Source of the DNA: Avena insularis
Taxonomy: Eukaryota > Streptophyta > Magnoliopsida > Poales > Poaceae
DNA: 64,000 nucleotides
Direction: 5' to 3'
Assembly (NCBI GenBank): GCA_023614405.1
Contig: CM042692.1
Location: forward strand, 118,537,503-118,601,502
Under the pieces are notes generated by a model. It searched no databases. It was not told the DNA's origin and saw only the letters and a list, made by a program, of their open reading frames with translations. Below are positions 56,822 to 64,000 of the stretch, one piece after another (position 1 is the stretch's first letter; each line of letters begins with the position of its first letter). The position numbers and the translations under genes were made by a program.

Positions 56822-57866
56822 CTACAACAGAATTTGTAATGTGTATTTATACTAAGTTTATGATAGATTTAGTTAAACTAATCCAAATTACAAATGAACT
56901 CCCACTAAAAAACAACATCCCTCGTGTCTTTTTGGTGATTACATGAACCAAATCCACTACACCAAGTATGATCATCACGTGAGTCGGTGTAGTTTCAAAG
57001 GCGAGCATCTATATGGGCATCATATCAACTATATGACTCATGCTTAACCTTTCGGTCTATGTTCCGAGGCCATGTCTGTACATGCTAGGCTCGCCAAGTA
57101 AGAACCTTAGTACTCACGTGTGTAAAACTGTCTTACACCCGTTATGCAAACGTGGATTCAAGTACACATGATCATCACGTGATGTCTTGAAGCAATGAAA
57201 CATAAAACGGTGCGTACTTAAGGAAGAACACATTTTTATCTTGATATCTAAATGAGGGATCATCTTATAATGCTACTAAAACGCCCAACAAGCAATATAA
57301 GATGCAAACATCATATGTGTAAAGTGAAATGATATGGTTCTTGCACTTGATCACTATCATGTGCATCGTGGTATGATCTTTATCATCCCTTTGTGTGTAA
57401 GGCCAAGGTCTATAGAACTTACACGTTAGGTGTGTTGTAAGAGTATCTACTATACATCTGCTTACAACATTACCATATCATGACACTAGCCCATCATCAA
57501 TCTAAACTAGACGCTTCTAATTTATCAATTGCAAGTTTTTACGTGGCTTAGGGCTTTCGAAGATAGAACTGTTCTTACCTATGAACATGGAACCACGACG
57601 ATGATAATCAAATTATTAGCAACTCGTTGTAAAACAGATATTGACTATAGTAGGAGAGATATACACCCGCTAGCCACTTATGCAAAACTAGTTGCATGTC
57701 AAGCGTGGAATAGGTCTCATGTGCGAGGACATGTAAAGTTTGTCTGGGCTGCTTCATCCCACTATGCCACCAAAATCCAAAATACATCGAAGATGCAATA
57801 ACATGATCATCACCGCCCACATACTCTTATGTGTTCTACCCTGCAAAGCACCTACCCATAGATCAA
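56822..57866 (-). other. Untranslated leader of Copia element 2
   Basis: About 1 kb between the primer-binding site and gag. No domain is recognisable; it contains several ATCATCACGTGA-type phrases (near 56970 and 57170). Confidence 0.5.
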
Positions 57867-57879
57867 GCTCTGATACCAC

Positions 57880-59354
57880 TATTGGGTTCGCAACATAGAA
57901 AACTAAAAAATTCCTACGATGGGAACTATTATACGCCAAGATCTATCTACTAGATACAAGCAACGCGTGGATATACATCAGTAGAAATCATACCCTTGAA
58001 GACCGGAAAAGTGTAACGGGATTTCACTCGTGGATGATGTAGTCATTCGCTTGCTGATCTCAAGATCATGTGGAAGTCCTAGCGCTGCAAACCAGTAGCG
58101 CATCTGTACTCGCACATACATTCAGGCCACCGAACAACCGCCGCCTCCTTGCTCCAGCGATGCATCAAAAGCAGCAACTCCTTGCAGACGAAATGCCACC
58201 GGAAACATGTATCTTGCTAATTCGAGACCATGGGGGAATAATAATAGAGGGGGAGAGAAATCCTTCATGAGGAGGTGTGAGTGTGAATGAGTGAGAGGGG
58301 GGCCTTTTATAGGAGGAGGGGGTACCCCTCCCCATGGCCGGCACCCCATGGGGGGCGCCGCTTCACCTCCTTCATTCATGTGGTGGTAACCCCTCCACAT
58401 AAATATGCCCCTTCACATTCTCTATTAAAGTCTCCACTTTAAATGCATTGATTTTCTCCAAATTTAATGCTCTCTCATTAAATAAAACTCTTTTATTAAT
58501 TTTATTCATAACTTTTGTTAATTACTTTAATTAACAAACATTCACATAAAAAACCCCTGCAATATTTCAATATTACATGCAGAACCTATTTCAACAATTT
58601 CACCCGAAACAATTTTGGTGTCTATTGAAATAATTCCAGTGCTTTGCAATTCATTTGTCTGAAACATATTTGATCCAAATGGTGTTAGTATCCCTTAAGT
58701 GTGTCACCCTATGGTTCGCGAAAAATACAGACATGATCGAGACCCCTCTCAGATCAATAATCAGAAGCGGGACCTAGAGATCCATACTGACTCCCACACA
58801 TTCAACGATGACTTCTGTGATCATGAGAACCTTTAACACAAGTAACTAAATCCATTTGTCTCACGATATATTACATGATTCGATCATCGGTATCTCCACA
58901 CCTAGTTTGATCTCGTAGCCGACATGTACTCTTTTCTCGTTCCTGTGATATAACATTCTAGTGATCTTATCACTTGCTTGCAAGCTAACCAATGTGATAT
59001 CGCCGAGAGGGCCCAGAGTATATCTATCTGTCATTGGGATGGACAAATGACACTCTTCATCCATGAGCCTCTACATAACACATTCGTAACACTGAACCCA
59101 CCTTTATAATCACCCTTTCACGATGTGATGTTTCATGTTATCAAGATACTCTTCTAGTGTTAGTGATTGACATGATCTCATGGTATAAGGACTATGATTA
59201 CTTCGTATGATGTTATAGCAATATAAACATAATGACTTTGATCGTAATTCTATACTTAGGATGAATGTTCATCACATCATTCCACTAATGTTGTGACCTC
59301 GTTATTAACAACATCCAATATCTATGACCAGGAAACCTTGATCATCTTGTTAAT
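57880..59354 (-). repeat. Copia element 2, 5' LTR, truncated
   Basis: 1475 bases remain; about 190 bases of the LTR start are missing because of the Gypsy insertion at 59355. Its inner end reads TATTGGG where the other LTR has TGTTGGG, a mutation of the conserved terminal dinucleotide. Confidence 0.88.
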
Positions 59355-60945
59355 TGATACATTGCAAATGTATCTATAATTTTTGATGTTCCATGCTTGG
59401 TTTTATCTACTTTCTTGTGTTTTGTCCACACTTTGGAGTACCTTTCATATGATTTCTTGGACTAACCTATTAACAAGAGCCACAGTGCCAGCTGCCTATT
59501 TTCTGCTGTTTTTGGTTCCAGGAAAGTCAGAAAATGAATATTCTCGGAATTGGACGGGACAAAAGCCAAAGTTATTATTTTACCGGGGACACTTGGATCC
59601 AGAATATGAGATGGAGAGGGGCTGGGGCCTGGCCACACCACCTGGCCAGCTGCTGCCAAGCGTGACTGGCCTGCCGCCAAGGTGGTCTGCCGCCCAGGCC
59701 CTCGGCCTCTCCTTCCGCCTATATATTGCCTCTGATACGGAAACCCTAAGTACCCGATCAAAATTCCACAAAAGAGTCTGTAGACACCGTCATCACCATC
59801 CCTAGATCGGGAGAGATCTGAAGCTCTTCCCAGCACCCTGCCGGAGAGGGAAATTCACCCTGGAGGCCTTCTTCATCATCATGCAAGCCTCCGGTGTGAT
59901 GCGTGAGTAGTTCATCTTTGGACTACGGGTCCATGTAGTAGCTAGATGACTGGTTCTCCTCCTTTGTGCTTTTATGTCTAGATCTTGTGAGCTCCGTTCA
60001 TGATCAAGATCATCTATTTTTAATCCATACATGTTGTGTTTGCGGGGATCCGATTGATATTGAGATGCTATTTCAGATTGATTATTGATTCTATCATGTC
60101 TTTGTTATTTGTGATCTTGCATGCTTTCCGTTGTTAGTAGCTATCTTGGCCAAGTAGATGCTAGCAACTCCAAGAGTTAGTATTTATGCTCGATAGTGGG
60201 TTCATGCCTTTGGTAATCTGGGAAGTGACAGAAATCTCTAAGGTACTAGATGTGCTGTTGCTACTAGGGAGAAAACAACAATCCTTTGTTCATAGAACAA
60301 TCATATTGTTTACTTTACACGCAATTTGTAATGCAATAATCTGTTGCTTGCAACTTAATACTAGAGGGGGTCCGGATGATAACCTGAAGGTGGATTATTA
60401 GTCATAGATGTAGTTGGATGGCGGTCTATGTATAATGTTGTAATGCCCAATCAAGTCTCAAAGGAGTCAAGATGATTATAATATGCTTGTATGCTTTCTC
60501 GATGTTTATCAATTGCCCCGCTGTAATTTGTTCACCCAACATGTTATCTATCTTAAGGAGAGCCACCTCTAGTGAACTATGGACCCCAGTCCTTTATTTT
60601 ACATTCAATCTACAAACTATTTACTGCTTTGTGTTTACTTTTTGCAAACTATTACTTTCTTCCATTCGATACGTTTAATCCTTTGTTTTCAGCAAAACCA
60701 GTGAGATTGACAACCTCATCGCAAGTTGGGGACAAAGTTCTGTGGTTGTGTTGTGCAGGTCTCCATGTTGCTACTGGCACCGGTAGTGCGCCCTGCCAAC
60801 GTTCAGCTAGCTACACCTTTGGGGTGTTTCCTTGCTCTTACTGGATTGATAACCTTGGTTTCATACTGAGGAAAAACTTGCTGCTGTGCTCATCATACCT
60901 TCCTCTTGGGGTTCCCCAACGAGCTCGATATATTTTGGGCCATCA
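59355..60945 (+). repeat. Gypsy element, 5' LTR
   Basis: About 1591 bases, from TGATAC to approximately CCATCA just before the primer-binding site; the right border is uncertain by a few bases. The presumed target duplication is TTAAT (59350-59354), but its partner lies outside the window. Confidence 0.7.
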
Positions 60946-61159
60946 ACAACTTTTTCTGGCACCGTTACCGGGGAGTCAAGGACATCTTCACAAGGGGAGT
61001 CCCTCATAACCAATCTCTTTACTTTGTTATTTTTGTTTTTCTTAGTTTCTTTTGCTTTGTTTGCTTGATTCTATATCAAAAACACAAAAAAATAGTTTTA
61101 CTAGTTTGCTTTCTTTATTGAAAACACAAAAAAATTAGTTTCTATCTTAAGTTGCCATT

Positions 61160-62013
61160 ATGTCTAGCCTTGCTCCAATCACTATGTCACCTGAGGAAAT
61201 GATTTTCACTTTTAAACAAGGAATTGAGGAGAGCTTCAAGGAAGCTTGGTCTAGAATCTCTGATCTACATGAAAAAACTGAGCCTAAAATGACTCAAAGC
61301 TTGTTCCTTAGCAGTTTTTACCTTGGAATTGCTCTATGCTATAGATATGCTTTAGATGCTGTCGTGGGAGGAGATTTCCTCCAATGCAATGAGGATGATG
61401 CTGTTAATTCTATAAAGAAATTGGTCTTTACTTACAACTTGCCTAGCAAAACTGATATTTCTTTCACAAACATATTTCTAGATTGAACACTCTTGAGACC
61501 AGCACTGCTAGTTTGAAAGATTGCTATAATACGCTTAGGGAGCATCATAATTATGTTCCAATAAATTCTGAACCATCAAAGTGGCTCCCCACAGTAAAGA
61601 TTGATATAAATAATGAAACTTTTCAAGCTCGCTGTGATATCATGTCTGAATTTTGTCTTATGCCCAAAGATATTTATGAATCTTTGAATCTTTGGGGGCT
61701 TTCTGAAGGAGGAAAAGAAATATCTATTGCTAATAATGCTACAATATTACCTATTGGAATAGGTGAAGGAGTGTTTACAAAGATCCTTGGGAAAATGATT
61801 TCTACTGATTATCTCGTTATTGAATGTGCAGGAAAAGGACAAATTACACTTGGAAGGTCCCTACTAGAATTCCTTGGAGCAATAATAGACGTGGGAAAGG
61901 GGACCATGCACCTTGCTTCTCCACCAAACAATCATATGTTTTCCAAGGTTAAGAATAAAAGTAAGAGAGGTAAGGGCAAGAAATTTGGTTTTAATGCTTC
62001 TTCAAACACTTGA
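61160..62013 (+). pseudogene. Gypsy gag/retropepsin-like reading frame
   Basis: The first frame (61160-61486) is an N-terminal helical region starting MSSLAPITMSPEEM. It stops at LD-TGA, but the next frame continues immediately (61483-62013), so one frameshift separates them. The second part reads SKWLPTVKIDINNETFQARC, then DIMSEFCLMPKDIYESL, TDYLVIECAGKGQITLGRSL and VGKGTMHLASP, ending in a Lys/Gly-rich tail. The fold resembles the retropepsin-like part of Gypsy polyproteins (compare the usual C-D-x-G-A-S-x-x-x-MP), but the active-site D-S/T-G/A triplet is replaced by D-I-M, so catalysis is unlikely. Confidence 0.65.
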
Positions 62014-64000
62014 TTCTTTTTCTTGCTTCTTATGCCTAACTTAAAGGCGTTAAAGAAAAGTACTTATTGGGAGATAACCCAAAAGTTTTAGATGATTCTT
62101 GGAAGTTATTACTTCAGTAATAACCGCTCCTTATCCTTTTTATTTGCTTTTTGTGCCAAGAGTAACCTCTAATGAGAGAGAAGTAATGATTAGGAAAGTT
62201 GCTGTCGTGAAACAGATTTCTGTGCTTCACCGTAAAAATTCGTGTAAAATCTCTGAACGTCCTTTTGAGGCGTGCATTTTTGTGCTTCTGCCCCAGGTTG
62301 TTATCTAACTTTCGTTAGTTCAATACTTTTTTAGTTGAGCAACATAAGGTCTTCGAAAAAATTCGTCTTTACCTACTGTTCTGTTTTGACAGATTTCTGC
62401 CATTTTTCTGCATTTGCTTCTTGTTGGTTCCTTTTTGAGTTCTTTTGGGGAACTGGGATTTTTGAGGGAAGTGATACAGTAGCTAGTGTTTAGTTGGAAG
62501 TTTATTTGGTGTTATAACTGAACCTAAAGACTTATTATCTTGAGTGCACTAATGTTATTAATAAAGATTATGTGAAGTTTTGTATGAAGGAAAATTTTTA
62601 GGTGTATGGAAGAAATGGGTAATGAGATGAAGGATGGACTAAAGCTCAAGCTTGGGGATGCCACACGTGTCACCCCAAGAAATATCCAAGAAGTACAAGC
62701 ATCAAAGCTTGTGGATGCCCAAGGCATCCCCCTCTTCATCAATAAAAAATTCAGGTTTCTTCCAAACGCTTCATTTTTATTGTTTCATGCACAGTTGTGT
62801 TGTTCTTGGAGCGTCTTCTTTTTCATTTTTGTTTTGGTTTGTCATTTGCTTGGTTTTCTTAGTTTGCTGAATAAATTGGTTTGACCCCCTCTTACATACA
62901 TTGGTTTTCAAATAGTTTGGTTTGGTTTGGAAAAGAGTAGGAAAGTTCATGCTTAAGTGGTAAAGAGAGTTTGTTTTTGACTGTGGCCTATGCTTCGTTA
63001 TGCCATGCTTGATATTGTTTTGGATTTATGCTTAGTATTCTTTGCTGTAGCATGACTTGTTATAAACAATTGAGATTGCTTAATGTGCCTTGGATGAATC
63101 ATGCGTTGTTTTAGCATATTAAAGCATAGTATAGTGGTATTCTCCTTTGATGCTTTGTTTGGGTTGACTTGGCGCATGCTCACACCATGTTATGACAATA
63201 TCAAGTCACCATAGCCTTTATGATCCTTTAGTTTTCAACTTGTAGTATCACTTTATGCTTTGATCAATGATGTTTTGTCGCTCTGTATGATTATGGCTAT
63301 TATTGCTCTCTTAGTTTGTCGCTCCCAGTCTTTTGCTAGCCTCCATAACCAAGTATGAGTTCCACTCATGCATCCAACTCCCTAAACCAAGTTATTCCAA
63401 AGAATCCACCATACCTACCTATTAGCATATGCTATTCCAAGTATATTCATGCTTTTGTTTACCTTCCAAATTAAACTTGTTATGAGAAAACTAGTGATTA
63501 AAGCTCTCACGAACTTGATGGCACACTTTATTTTTTTGCATTTAATAAACTTGAACCATTGGGTCCTTCTTTGTTGCATATATTCTTGCGCTTTATAAGT
63601 TGAAGTTAGCAGAACCATGTATCATGGGGAACGCTTTCAACATTGCACTTGTACTTTGTACTCCGTTGATATCATGTTCTTTTGCTTATGGATCCCGACG
63701 GTGTGAAATAAAAGTGGAACTTGTAAGATCATGGAGTTTGTATGTGTGTTAGAGAAACGCCTAGGCCGCTAGCCTAAGCCATGCCTAATCATGGTGGAAA
63801 CTTGCAGCATCACCATAATGAGCACTCTATGAAGCATCCTCAATAAAAACCTATGCAAATAGCAAATTAAAAGATCGCTGAGATGCTCATTGTCTACTTG
63901 CCTTATCATTTTGATTATGGGATAGCTCCTGTATCATGTGCAAGGGGTACCCCATTGGAGTTTCTTTATGATACATATGTACTTACAATGACAAGAGCTT

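Larger units (their letters stand above)
51163..59354 (-). mobile_element. Copia LTR retrotransposon 2 (BARE/Angela-like ends), interrupted
   Basis: It lies on the minus strand. The left copy (3' LTR) is complete; the right copy (5' LTR) is cut at 59354 by a Gypsy element. On the minus strand the LTR starts TGAAGGGAATATGTCCTAAG and continues with AGGCAATAATAAAG, similar to BARE/Angela LTRs, and it ends CGAACCCAACA. The primer-binding site TGGTATCAGAGC is at 57867-57878 in minus orientation, and a purine-rich GTGGGAGAC tract precedes the 3' LTR. Many substitutions and indels between the LTRs and a badly broken coding region show it is older than Copia element 1. Confidence 0.9.
59355..64000 (+). 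mobile_element. Gypsy-type LTR retrotransposon, probably non-autonomous, incomplete
   Basis: It begins TGATACATTGCAAATGTATC, a start typical of large cereal Gypsy families, inside the 5' LTR of Copia element 2. An LTR of about 1.6 kb is followed by a primer-binding-like TGGCACCGTTACCGGGGA at 60957 and a gag/protease-like reading frame to 62013. The remaining 2 kb to the window end holds no reverse transcriptase or integrase motif. It does hold the GGATGCC / AAGGCATCCCC segment at about 62655-62735 familiar from internal regions of non-autonomous cereal Gypsy elements. The 3' LTR is outside the window. Confidence 0.8.

Overview
The window is nuclear DNA from a grass, most likely a pooid cereal of the Triticeae. 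The evidence is dense, nested transposable elements of familiar cereal types: a Copia LTR with BARE/Angela-like termini, a Gypsy LTR starting TGATAC, Stowaway MITEs, PIF/Harbinger elements and L1-type LINEs. Two ordinary plant genes with GC-rich 5' ends stand among them. There is no bacterial or organellar organisation.

Layout. 1-4.9 kb: degenerate repeat sequence, with a Helitron-like 3' terminus at about 2.94 kb and an unidentified two-exon remnant upstream of it. 4.96-11.8 kb: a full-length but frameshifted LINE with a perfect 15-bp target-site duplication. 12.8-14.0 kb: three tandem copies of a 402-410 bp unit, each carrying TATATAA. 15.1-16.9 kb: an intact intronless DYW-class PPR gene. 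19.4-22.3 kb: two 5'-truncated LINEs on opposite strands. 22.4-27.7 kb: a candidate composite TIR element holding gene fragments (PADRE/DUF4228-like twice, phospholipase A1-like once), itself interrupted by a Harbinger-type element and a probable solo LTR. 28-30.4 kb: a degenerate Harbinger transposase. 30.6-37.4 kb: a second, better preserved PIF/Harbinger element with transposase and Myb/SANT-like genes and a 1.06-kb internal tandem duplication. 37.6-38.2 kb: an AP2/ERF-like pseudogene. 39.5-40.9 kb: an intact three-exon S-like RNase T2 gene with TATA box and poly(A) signal. 41.2-48.9 kb: a complete Copia element (TSD GTAGC) with a 944-bp internal tandem duplication. 51.2-59.4 kb: an older Copia element on the minus strand. 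59.4 kb to the end: a Gypsy-type, apparently non-autonomous element inserted into that Copia's 5' LTR and running off the window.

Only the PPR and RNase T2 genes look functional and host-derived. The PPR protein would act in organellar RNA editing; the RNase would be secreted. All other protein-coding traces belong to transposons or are gene fragments, most of them broken by stops or frameshifts. A recurring theme is local tandem duplication: 3x about 402 bp, 2x about 1.05 kb, 2x 944 bp, 2x 68 bp. In two cases both copies share an older stop codon, so decay began before the duplication. I found no convincing wholly new molecular system. The best candidates for novelty are the gene-fragment-bearing TIR element at 22.4-27.7 kb and the TATA-bearing repeat array at 12.8-14.0 kb.
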